Below are positions 11,540 through 21,674 of a DNA stretch of 64,000 nt, piece after piece (the first letter of the stretch is position 1; each line of letters opens with the position of its first letter). A program made the position numbers and the translations under genes. Origin of the DNA: Marsupella aquatica (Eukaryota; Marchantiophyta); contig OZ316897.1 of NCBI GenBank assembly GCA_973895155.1, positions 4,712,001-4,776,000 on the forward strand, read 5' to 3'. Below the pieces are notes generated by a model. That model did not search any database. It was not told the origin of the DNA and saw nothing but the letters and a program-made list of their open reading frames with translations.

Positions 11540-11870
11540 CGGATAGTTACTTTGCTGAACCAAGGGGTTGAAAAAGGTGGGGTTCCATGGGCGCGTCTGA
11601 AGGCTTTGTGTTGTTTGACCGGATCTTGGTTGGATTGGGTGGCTCCTTTGCTGGTTTGGGCCAGTTGTGGATTAGTTTGGGATTTTGCCTTTGGGTGCCT
11701 CCTTCTTTCAGCCATCTGGCCTTCTTTTGTTTTCTTTTCTCTTCTCTGGGTGCGCTCCTTCTCTCAGCCCCCTTGATTGTTCTTCTTTTCCTCCGTCCCC
11801 CCCTCCTGGGCGGAGTTGTAGTGCTTGTTCCCTATGAATAAAGTTGTTCCCCGGGGTTGTCCTGTTTTGA
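11540..11870 (+). repeat. T/G-rich segment ending in AATAAA, possible retroposon 3' end
   Basis: A strongly T/G- then T/C-rich stretch ends with GAATAAAGTTG. A similar T/G-rich tract lies at 30540-30715. Both give long open frames on both strands simply because of composition. It could be the 3' end of a LINE or a processed transcript; no domain supports a coding call. Confidence 0.25.
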
Positions 11871-13226
11871 GAAAAATGGAAAAAATGAAAAGAACAAAAA
11901 GGCGGGCAATGTAGAAACAAACTAAAAAGAGTGGACAAGTATGTGATTCGACCAAAAAAAGTCACCATGGAGTAAATCTCAGTTTTGACTATATGACATA
12001 CACAAAATCTAAGTCTAGCGAATCTCAGGCTGTTCCAAACCATGTGAATTACATAATTGGATATATTCTCTTAAGTTGTTTGTGTCACGCAAAGAACATT
12101 AAGTTCCCATTCACTTATTGGATAGCAGAAAAGTACACAACTATTCTTGTATGTAATAATTACAATATTCATATAAGGTGCCATTTGATACACTGTGACA
12201 TCCTTTTTGGCTTAAGTCAACCATATGGCATTATTACATTAGCATTCTGCACGCCAACTGTTAGATTCTGTATGGAGAAGTCCAAGTAGACTATGCAATC
12301 CATGATATCCTTGTTGAACCTCTTCTTGTACATATTCTTGTATCCCTTGCTTCTTTTGGCATTTGGAGACATTGCAAGATTACCTATATAATTTTATGAT
12401 GGGACATGTAGATGATTTACAATCTTATGCAGTAAACACAAGTAAGATCCCTCCCACGACAAGATACCACCGACGCACCGTTACAATATCTGCTGACAAA
12501 CTTTATTGGTTCTGGAACGCAAAATTAATTTATTCCACTGAAAAAGATGCAAGCACAAAGGGAGAGCATGTCGTGCACACAACCAAACCTCCAGAAATGC
12601 TCAATGTCTAGTTTTGGAAAAAGTAACATTTTGGTCAATAGTCTTGGGGATGAGAATCTATCCAGGGGAAATAATCACTTTACGATTATCCCCTCTCAAG
12701 ACGCTTTAGAGGAAACATCGGATTATCATAAAGAATATAGAAGATTCAATAATACTGTACAGTGACAAATCCAAAGGACCACTATATATTACTACTAAAG
12801 AAACATACAACGACAAAGTGAGGCTAAAATTTGGCCACCAATCCAATAAATGTGAAGAATTGAGGTTTCCCACTTATTTTAATCAGAGATATGGAATTAC
12901 ATATTTGGTTCTAGAGGACTTTCTGATTTACTGCGTATTGCACAATGATATAGAGGCAAGGCACCCGGCAAGGCAAAGAAATGAAGTGAACCAAGGAAGT
13001 TCTCGAGACATATTATGTGTTGTTGCAGTCATGTCCATGGCGGTCATTTTCTTGTTGTGGTCATTGTGCAGCCAAATAGTTGCTGCATCCATCTGGTCAT
13101 TTGATCATGGTGTTGTTGTGGCCATGTTGTCATTGCGACCATGTTATGAGTATGCAGGCTTAGTGTGCAAAATAGTCAAAGAGTAGAAGTCAATCATCTC
13201 AATGAAGATATCATGTGTAAAACGCT
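11871..13226. other. No recognisable gene
   Basis: AT-rich with overlapping short frames (70-120 codons) that show no family motif. Nothing supported. Confidence 0.5.
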
Positions 13227-13236
13227 TAAATACAAA

Positions 13237-13814
13237 CCATTTTTACTACCTTGTCCCCCAAACTGCCGTACGATTATTCTCAATCTGCCCCTACACTATT
13301 TTAATTACTACATTGACCCCCATTTTGTATATGGTTTCCGCACTAGTATATTTCATTCCGCACTAGTTGTCCACCACATGGCAAGGTGCCATTGGCTGCG
13401 CAATGTGAATAATCAACCCGGCCCCAGTTTATTCTGTTCAAACCCAGGATGGTGGGCAAGGAGCTGAGCGTGAAGAAGGAGGGGGCAGTTCTGTTGTCAG
13501 GTCTGTGAGTTCTAAAACAGGAGGGCGGGGAGGAATCCGGGCTAGGGCCTGGATTTGAGCATTGTGAGGGAACTGACCCTGTACTCCCACATTTTTCATA
13601 ATTGGAATGAGGCGGCCTGGGTTAGGGCATTACCGGATGGGGATTGGTGGGGCCAATAGCACCTTGCCACATGGCAGACAACCAATGCAGATGACCTTGG
13701 GTTAACTACAAGAGTAAGAGTAACCCAAATACAAAATGGGTGTCATCCTAGTAACTCTGGGGGGACAGGTTTGATAATAAAGGTCAGTTTGGGGGGCAGG
13801 GTAATAAAAAATGG
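13237..13814. mobile_element. Non-autonomous MULE-like foldback element, 578 bp
   Basis: The left arm (13237 to ~13415) and the reverse complement of the right arm (13814 to ~13645) are alike over roughly 170 bases. They share CCATTTTT-ACTACC / CCATTTTTTATTACC, the CCCCCAAACTG block, ACCCCCATTTTGTAT / ACACCCATTTTGTAT, and CATGGCAAGGTGC. Flanking sequences TAAATACAAA (13227-13236) and TAAATGCAAA (13815-13824) match at 9 of 10 bases. A 9-10 bp target duplication with long terminal inverted repeats is the signature of Mutator-like elements. The central ~230 bp has no transposase. It sits beside a Helitron tail. Confidence 0.8.
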
Positions 13815-13929
13815 TAAATGCAAATGTGAAGCCATATTCTTCCAATGCCCACAGGGATACAAACATTAGTTACAAAGGTAGATGCAAACAAAGGTAATGC
13901 AAATACAATCATAGGTTGAAGAGAGTAAA

Positions 13930-14060
13930 CCACATGCCTTTTATATTCATATTCAACAAAAAATCTCATCATATACAACATTTTCATCAAACTTGCTTGA
14001 CCCTCTTTGAATTCCATATATAGGCCCGGGCATACCCAGGGCACACCACAGGAGGTATAC
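13930..14060 (-). mobile_element. Helitron 3'-region remnant
   Basis: The minus strand encodes FKEGQASLMKMLYMMRFFVE, which aligns with SKEGQARVTKKLYMMRFFIE just after the Helitron helicase remnant at 28440-28640. The DNA is also alike over ~90 bases (block CATCATATACAA ... CTTGCTTGACCCTC). No helicase motif remains here. Confidence 0.6.
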
Positions 14061-14691
14061 TGGAGGACGAGGCAGACAGTGGGCTGGAAGGCACGGGGAT
14101 GTGTTTTCCCAATTGAACGGTGATAAAAAAAATGTTTTTTTCAGTGGAAAGCCAAGGTCCAGTCCCACTATTTTTGTTTTTGTAAACAGACAATGCCCCC
14201 CCCCAAAGTCCTATTGCATATTATACTTTCTGATAGTTCAATATCCATTGTGTTGCACAACTGTCATTGTGGCCTTGTTGTGATTGGTGTGCAACAATAC
14301 TTTTGCTTGACACAGAAATATCAAGATGAGACAAGTTGCAAGTGAGGATTGTTGTTCTGATCATGTGGTTGTTGCAGTCATGCGGTCATTGAGTTGCACA
14401 AAAATGTAAAGGTGAAGTAAAGAATTAATTAATTGCAAGTGAGGCAAAGAAGTGTTGCCGTTAGGAGTTTGTCATTTATACACCTATATACATGGGCAAA
14501 AAATAATTGTTGTTCTGGTTGGGGAGGTTGTTGTTGCCAAAATGATGTCACTGGGTTAGCATCATTGTAAATGTGTTGTTGTTGGGGAGGGTGAGGGCAC
14601 GGGAACACAAGACGGGTGACAGGAAATGGCAGCCACAACATCATTGCAAAGTCCAAGCATGGTCGCGCAGCATGGAGGGATGGGAGGGGAG

Positions 14692-15060
14692 GTCTATGCT
14701 TGATGGGACCCCTAGCAAAACTCATTTACCTGATGGAACCCTACAAAACTTCTCTTACCAAATAGGACCCCTCTGACACTTTTCTGTCATGATTTCTTGT
14801 AGCAGTTCATGTAACCAGTTTTTGCTTGAAATTGTGACCAACGACAACTACTGTGAAATTTATGACCCAACCTTGGACTATCAAACACACAGTTGGGGAG
14901 AACCATGGAATAGTGGCTGCCGCCGCCCAAACTGCAATGTAACTTAAGTGAAAATAATATTGCTAACATCTTCCAGTTTGAATTTTTACTGTATCACAGT
15001 TTTCATTAGGTTCACTTTCATGCAAGCTTCTGCACAGGATTTTCACAATGTTTTTGACAT
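14692..15060 (+). repeat. Dispersed repeat, TATGCTTGATGGGACC family, copy 3
   Basis: Direct repeat of 9808-10165, similar length, moderate divergence. A second internal GATGGAACCC block suggests an internal short duplication. Confidence 0.7.
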
Positions 15061-17290
15061 TTTTTGATGTGCAACTGTCAGTGTGTGTGTGTACCAGAAG
15101 GGAGGAGGAATGCACGCGTATGCAATTGCAAAGGGTAGGTGTCCTTCAATTTACTGCACTTGGGAAGAGGCATAGGCTTAGGTGAATGGTTTTAATGGAA
15201 CATATCATATGTCCTAAAGGTCCCACTTTGAAGCTGAGATATGGTTATAGTATCAGTTTAATGCAGTGGGTGCACAGTGGAGGCTCCTAATTGAGCCGAT
15301 GGGCATAGGGGGAAAGTTGAACTGGTTGGATTAGACTAGTTTGGCCATCAAGTATTCAAATGTGGCTGCTGTGAAGAAATTTTCTGTAGCAATGAATACT
15401 TGAAGTAGGTGACAATGGCTACAAGTTAGGATTTGCTGCATTGTCACTAGTTGCATACCAGGCAGAGGCTAGGAGAAGGCTAGCAATAGGAGTAAATATA
15501 GTAAGGTTTTGCAAAATTTAAAGTTAGCAATGTTGCTGTACTCCACAAATTTGAATTTACAAATTTCAGGAATTTTGGTTATTTGCAATCGTCACGTGTA
15601 CCCAGTGTTGTATGAATGCCTTTTGTGGTGGACTACACAATTAGGCTCCATACAAGAACATACTGTATTGCTAATTAAGAGGGATCATAAATTGGTAAGA
15701 AAAGTTTACGGATTAAAGCAGCATCTCTTGGAATTCTGGCTCAACCTCAGCTTCTAACCTCACTATTGCTATCAATCTTGGACCACCATTTGTGATTACA
15801 TCTGCATTCATTTAAAGGCAAGCAACTGGTCTCCTTGCTACCGCTGACCAAACAAAGCAGGATCATCTGTTGGCTGCCTTCAAGCTCATGTGGGTCCTGC
15901 CCCACTTGGCCCAATGGTGCCTGATCACCTGTCCTCCAACCACCACTTTCCATGGCTAAATTGTAGAATAAAATCTCAATGCTGCCCTGCAATGTCTTCC
16001 CGCCTTAGTTACCCTACAACGTTTTTTCGTGAGTGAGATGCACTTCCTGTTGCATTGGTGTCCCCTTTGGTGTAACTGGTGGGCGTTTCCTTACCTTGGT
16101 TGCATACTTGGGTTTTTCCTCATGTAGGTCATGGGTTTCTGTTCTTGTACCTTGCAATTCACTTCTCATTAATTATAGTCTTTGTCATACCAGATGATCT
16201 TATATCTTTTAAGTTTAAACTTGACTTTCAGGTCAAGGATTTGAGGACTAACCCCATGGATTCATGTTGTCTCAAACTATATCCCTCAGACCATTCCCTC
16301 TTTCATGCAATCTTATTCAAATGAAGAAAATGCTTGTAACATAATACTTTCTCCCCTTTCCCCAAATATATCACACTACTAACAAAAATCCGTCAAACCT
16401 GGAGACAGGATCCCAAAGACAGGAGATGCAATAAAGGGAAGAAGACAAGAGAAAAAAACCCTAAAAGACCAAAGAGCCAAAGAGTCCTCAATAGGTAAAG
16501 GTCTAAGCCATGTAGTAGAGTAAACTGAAATGCTTGGGGGCCTTACTCCAACAGGGGTCCCATATCACACACAGAGTTTTTGGGCAATAAACACCCTTAA
16601 ACATATGTGAAGTGTTTTCAAATACTTTCCACTTCAAGTTTCTGGAATAATTTTAGAATATTCCTAAAATTGTTTAAGAACGCTACAATTCTGACAATTC
16701 TCAAAACTATATTAAAAAATCTCTAGTATTATGTAAAAAAAAATCTAGTCTTTCACTAAACATAATAAAAAACCTATGTACTTGGTGCATGATGGTTTGG
16801 AAGAAAATAAGTGAGGACCCCTGGTGAACATATGGAGTGAATTGCCTAAGAGGGTGACAAGAAAAATTGTCTAGAGGCCCTAAAACCAACAGACTCAGCC
16901 CTTAAAAGTGAAAAAGGGAGGGAAAAAGAGAGAAATAGAGCTCCCAAAAAACAAACACAAGGAAAGAAATACAAACAATTGTTCATACTAATACATGCCT
17001 ATTTTGACTTATCTAAAAGAATGAAAACAATCATATAATAGTTCATGTGATGATAAATTTTAATTTGACTAGTTTATGAAACACTAATATCGAAACACTT
17101 TTTTAAATGTGAGAGAGGTACAATGCTTTCTGGTTGAGACAAGTGCATTTATGTGACTGGACTAGTCAATATATAGGTATAGTACTTTGAGATTCACAAA
17201 GAAATAAGCTAACTTTGTTCCTTTCTAATTCTCCTCTATTTGATGAGGCTCTCTATTTAGGTGACACATTTTGATACACAAACCATAAAC
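15061..17290. other. No recognisable gene
   Basis: A short TG run lies at about 15080-15092. Open frames are all below 85 codons and unrecognised. Confidence 0.5.
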
Positions 17291-17297
17291 ATTGTTA

Positions 17298-17580
17298 ACT
17301 TTATAACCAATGGACATATAAGCTGTACTTTATAACCAATGGACATAGAGTCCTCTTTGCCTAGTTGAAGTGTCAAACTTTCTCATGCAAGTAAAGAAAA
17401 ATGCCTTAAAAATAATTAATAAAACGTAAGGAACTGAAAAATAACTAAGGAATGGAAAATTTAAGAGGCGGGTAGAAATGACTAAATTCCTAATAATACA
17501 TGACAAAAGCATAGATTAGACAAGATTAACATAAAAATACATTGCAAGCAATTCAATCAGACAAGATAGCCAAAGATTGC
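17298..17580 (+). repeat. Dispersed AT-rich repeat (copy 1) with 31-bp duplication at its start
   Basis: CTTTATAACCAATGGACATA occurs at about 17298 and 17328. From 17345 to 17580 the sequence matches 33690-33955: CTTTCTCATGCAAGTAA, then scattered shared blocks, then ACATAAAAATACATT and GACAAGATAGCCA / GATAAGATAACCA. Confidence 0.6.
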
Positions 17581-17875
17581 CCACTGCCTCAAAAAAATAC
17601 ACATGGCATGTACAGGTGTTAGTAGGATTATGCACGACCACTGTCCAAGAACACTGATTGAATTGAAAGGATGGGATGGCTAACCCTTTGCTATCGTCGA
17701 CCGTGAAGTCCAGGTTCAGATGAGATGCCATGTGCTTTCTTTTTGTTGTTCAAAAGGACTCCCAATTAAATCGCAATAAAGGAACCGCAATCACGCATTA
17801 CCCACAGACGGGTATGCGCTTGCACTTAGACAAAAGCATCACAAAGAAAATGGAAGACATGACAGCAGTTCATTA

Positions 17876-17975
17876 NNNNNNNNNNNNNNNNNNNNNNNNN
17901 NNNNNNNNNNNNNNNNNNNNNNNNNNNNNNNNNNNNNNNNNNNNNNNNNNNNNNNNNNNNNNNNNNNNNNNNNNN
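17876..17975. other. Assembly gap of 100 N
   Basis: One hundred unknown bases, the conventional size for a scaffold gap of unknown length. The open frames running through it are artefacts. Confidence 0.98.
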
Positions 17976-18400
17976 GAGACATGGAATGAGGCTTTTATAG
18001 TGACAGGTGTGGTTGAAGTGGAATTAGAGACTCTTGAATGGCAACCGACAGCTATTATGATGATCAGCAGTCCGGATAAAAGATTCACATGCACAATATA
18101 TGTGATTGTAGTTGAGGCACAGAGAATTCTTTTCTGTGTCACACTCAATAAAGCTGGAAAACGAATAAGACACCTTGATTGTCTACCTTAGCTACTTCCT
18201 TCTTTGAATAGTAACTTATGGAATTGGTGGAGGCTGACAGGTGAAGTGACTCATGCAGCTGCACTTCTACCACTGGCTTGACCCTGGTGGTTCATTGAAT
18301 TCTTGGTGCAAATTCCTTTCCAGAGTCACATTGTAGTGACACCTAGCATGGTGGCATAAACATGCCGTAAACATGCGGCCATACCATGAAGTACATGAAC

Positions 18401-18700
18401 TTCAGAACAAAACATAAATGACATAAATATACACAGTGAAATGGTATGTAGGTAGTGGAGGTGTAAACCTCTGTATCCCTTACTGGAGGACAGAGGTCTA
18501 GAAAAAATCAGGCAACACGAGGTGAGAATGGAGGGCAGAACCATAGTCTCTTCAGTACCTGTGGAAGGTGAGGCTGAAGGCAAGAGAATCACCCAACCTG
18601 GCTTGGTTCAAGGCCACACATATCAGAACAATAAAAAATGACATAAATGTACATAGTGAAATGGTACACACATAGTGGAGGTGAGTGTAAACCTCTGTAT
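18401..18700. repeat. ~70-bp segment duplicated ~220 bp apart
   Basis: ATGACATAAAT ... AGTGAAATGGTA ... GTAGTGGAGGTG ... GTAAACCTCTGTAT occurs at 18401-18477 and 18622-18700. Confidence 0.8.
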
Positions 18701-20400
18701 GTAAAAGGTGTCATAAAAAATAACATAGTCAAATTGAACTTGAAACCAATAGCATGCCCTGATTGGCCAGGAAATCTAACAAAAACCTGTCCAAGTTTGA
18801 GTACAGAATGGTGAGCTATGTCTTAAGTGCACTGCCTGTCCAGACAGCAATTTTAAGAAAAAACAACTCACCATGAGGCAAACTGGGGTGGCTGAAGCCA
18901 ATAGTGCTCATACAAACACCCCAAACTCACCGTACAATAATGCTAACTCAACTATGCCCAAGGGCAAATGAAACAAATACATGGTAGACCCCAAAGACTT
19001 GCTGATCATGCAAGGGCCACAGAGAGTGGAACCAACTGCCATGTACCTAGGGCATGACAAGATGAGCTTGTGCTTGGATTCAAACCTCTAAGACCTTTTG
19101 TTGAATCTCGTTTCAAGATTAATCTCTCCTTCTTGTTAGCCTTGAAATTGAGCTTAATGAGGAAAGAGAGGAGTAAACAACACCGGGAAGCCCAAAGGCA
19201 TCCAAATCCCCAACAATTAAATTTCTAGTTTGGCTGCCTCTTTCCTTAGGATTAGCTTCTTGGATGATGCAGTCTCTTCACTTTGTCCTCCTCTACTTTG
19301 TCTCCATGTTTGGGCTGCCCTCTCTGTATATTGTCTTTTGGAATGGATGTGAAAAGAAAAATTTAAGGTAAAAAGCCCACAAAGGACCAGGACATCAGCA
19401 GTCTAAACCAGTTGGGCCAGTACCCGGCACAGGCAGCAACTGGTAAACACAGAAGCTAACCCAACAGCGTCATAACAAGCTAAGCTTTGCACTTTGAAAG
19501 GATTTTAACCTGGGGACTACACTCTTGGAAATTGGTCTCCTGAAATCTTCTGGAGGAGATTTTCTCTTTGATGGAGGGCAGTAATGACATTATATTTATA
19601 TTATTATATTATATTACCTAACCCATAACATGACACCCTTTCAACACATGTACACACTGACCTGTACAGCATAAAGAATCAAATGTTAAATCAAAATGTA
19701 CAGGCCGAGGAGGGAGCTTTCCAATACAATGGGCTAATTCTATCAGAGAAACATTTGGGTGATGATTCTACCATTGGATCAATGCTTATTAGAAATCCAG
19801 GGGCTAATTAATCCGTGGACTCATCCAAAGAATGTGTGTTTGATGAAGTGAAATCAATTTTCAACAAGGCGGTAATCGACGGTTTGGAGTCTCCCGATGG
19901 TCTTGGTGTGTGCTCGTACAAAAGAAAACGCTCAAAAGATAGAGGAGATTTATCAAAGAAAGGTTGAATATGGAGGAATTGAGTTTTTTGACGGTTTTTG
20001 CTTACACATTGGAGAAATGGTGTTTTTATCATTCATGATTGATTGTTTGTGAGTTACATTGAGCATTATTGTCACAAGACAGACTAGAGGACAACACTTA
20101 GCTATTGGCAAAAGAGCTCTTGTCGATTTGGTGGGAAGAACACACAAAACAAACGAGTCATCGCTTCACATGAAGGATTTGTAGTTTTTTATTTAAGAAA
20201 GCTATGGTGTGAAAGGGAGACCAACGATTGTTTCTTTGACATAGAGGCTGCATTTGGCGTCAACCTATGTTCAGAGTGAGCTTCAGTTGAAGACTAGAGG
20301 AATGCGAACAATTCAAGCCGGGAAGCAAGCATTGTGGACAAGGGATGGCGAAGTAATCAAAGAAATCAATTTTCAACTGCTAAGTTTGTGACGGTGATGA
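18701..20400. other. No recognisable gene
   Basis: Short unrecognised open frames; a TATTATATTATATT run near 19590. Nothing supported. Confidence 0.5.
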
Positions 20401-20429
20401 GATTGTGATATCTCTTAATCGAGAAAGGG

Positions 20430-20910
20430 TTTCCAATGAGCCTGAGATTGACAAATTTTGTCAAGTTCCAAATGAGTTTTTGAATTTCTTTGCCTTTCCA
20501 ATGAGTGTGAGTATAAGAAATATTGATCACGAGTCCGTGAATTCTTTTAGCTTTCCAACATTGAGTCCGACATTGACAAATTTTACGTCAGATTTTGTCG
20601 CGATACTAAAGAGATCATGAGGTTTTCAATCTCTCTAGCTTTCTAATGTGTGACATTGAGATATTCGTCAAGAATTAGAGAGATCATGAGTATCTGAATT
20701 TCTCTAGCTTTCCAATGAACCTAACATTGATAGATTTTGTCAAGTACTAAGGACATCCATGAGTTTTTAATTTTACTTTAGCTTTCCAATGAGTGTGACA
20801 TTGAGAGATTTGATCAAGACAAGACTAAAGAGGTCATGAGTTTCTAAATCTTGATCTTGAGTTTTCCAATGAATCAAACATTGACAGATTTTATCAAGTA
20901 CTAAGGAGAT
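20430..20910 (+). repeat. Degenerate ~75-85 bp tandem repeat array, about six units
   Basis: Units begin with AGCTTTCCAATGAGTGT-like sequence and go on with GACATTGAGAGATTT, TGTCAAGTACTAA, GAGATCATGAGTTT and TTTCTCT. Starts fall near 20430, 20497, 20560, 20640, 20712, 20786 and 20867. The units are clearly related but diverged. The same unit family forms a second array at 54490-54715. Confidence 0.75.
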
Positions 20911-21119
20911 TGATTATTTAGTTTTACAATGTGAAGCCAAAGGGGTTTTAACTATGTACATTTCTATTGGTTGGTTTTTTCAAGCTTGCAAATAATTAAA
21001 AAACACAAGCATTTTGATATAAAACACTGATATATCTTTGACAAACATCAAAAGGTAATTTTATTTTACTAAATGACATATCTCCCTTTGTATTTTGGTT
21101 TTTTTTACGTTCAATATTT

Positions 21120-21278
21120 ACGGCATGGCGCCCCCAAAATTACGTTGCTTTTGCCACAAACAGGACTGTGCACGTTTGTTATTGTTAAAAGTAGGATCAT
21201 TCCTGTTTGTGGCTGGTTGTGGTGATGTGGCGCAACCTCATGGCAGGGAATTTGCAAGAGACCTCTCATGGGGTCCGT
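21120..21278 (-). mobile_element. Small hairpin-bearing repeat (ACGGCATGGCG family), copy 1
   Basis: Related to 30878-31025 and 53986-54145. All three share ACGGCATGGYGYCC at one end and GGRNYCCGT at the other. This copy has a perfect internal inverted repeat, CCACAAACAGGA (21154-21165) against TCCTGTTTGTGG (21201-21212). At the ACGGCATGG end all copies adjoin a T-rich tract (A-rich on the minus strand). It is either a MITE with short ACGG/CCGT ends or a SINE-like retroposon with an A-rich tail on the minus strand; I cannot decide which. Non-coding. Confidence 0.65.
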
Positions 21279-21358
21279 AATTAACAAACTCCACCTCAAT
21301 AATGCTAAATTAAATAATGAATAAAATTGGGCTCCATTGTTGGAACTCTCAACAACAT

Positions 21359-21428
21359 GGACCGCTTAAGAATTGAACCTAGGACCTCCCGCGTACATCG
21401 TAGTGCTCTACCACTGAGCTACAGGCCC
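21359..21428 (-). repeat. tRNA-like sequence in TRIM LTR (copy A)
   Basis: Seventy bases with tRNA layout on the minus strand: acceptor strand GGGCCTG, D arm GCTC/GAGC, a seven-base loop in the anticodon position, T arm CTAGG-TTCAATT-CTTAA, and 3' acceptor GCGGTCC. The A box TAGCTCAGTGG and B box GGTTCAATTC are intact. The anticodon stem pairs poorly, so this is a tRNA relic with internal Pol III promoter boxes, not a functional tRNA gene. Confidence 0.75.
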
Positions 21429-21553
21429 TCTGTGGCTGCATCCATCACTGTTTGAGTGTGGCTCATTTCCAACACCCTCCCTTGAGCCGCACCCGCTACA
21501 AGGGAAACTCCTAATCTTTGGCTTTGATACCATGTTGGAACTCTCAACAATAT

Positions 21554-21623
21554 GGACCAGCTAGGAATTGAATCTAGGATCTCCTTTGTACATCATAGTG
21601 CTCTACCACTGAGCTACAGGCCC
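21554..21623 (-). repeat. tRNA-like sequence in TRIM LTR (copy B)
   Basis: Same layout and same 70-base length as copy A. The 3' acceptor CTGGTCC pairs with GGGCCTG at six of seven positions (one G-T wobble), and CCTAG closes the T arm that is broken in copy A. The A box is identical to copy A; the B box is GATTCAATTC. Confidence 0.75.
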
Positions 21624-21674
21624 TTTGTGGCTGCATCCATCCTCGTTTGAGTGCGGTTCATTTCCAACATCCAT

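Larger units (their letters stand above)
21338..21669 (-). mobile_element. Complete TRIM element (332 bp) with tRNA-like LTRs
   Basis: A terminal-repeat retrotransposon in miniature on the minus strand. The two direct repeats, 21338-21474 and 21533-21669, are each exactly 137 bp, begin TGTTGGAA and end TTCCAACA, and differ at 17 positions (about 88% identity). The interior is only 58 bp. On the minus strand it opens directly with TGGTATCAAAGCC, one mismatch from the initiator tRNA-Met primer-binding site, and closes with the purine tract AAGGGAGGG directly before the second LTR. TCCAT flanks both sides (21333-21337 and 21670-21674), a perfect 5-bp target duplication. It has no coding capacity, so mobilisation would need another element's proteins. 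Each LTR contains a tRNA-like region. The call as TRIM is firm; the tRNA-like content is discussed separately. Confidence 0.92.

Noticed and set aside
17730-18191. 153-codon frame through the N run
   Set aside because: A third of it is unknown sequence; no motif on either side.
21338-21669. Reading the TRIM as a tandem pair of SINEs
   Set aside because: Equal-length repeats with TG..CA inverted ends, primer-binding site and purine tract at the exact borders and a 5-bp duplication fit an LTR element, not SINEs.
21338-21669. Identifying the TRIM as Cassandra
   Set aside because: Cassandra LTRs carry 5S rRNA; the 5S sequence is not present, and the internal domain is tRNA-like instead.
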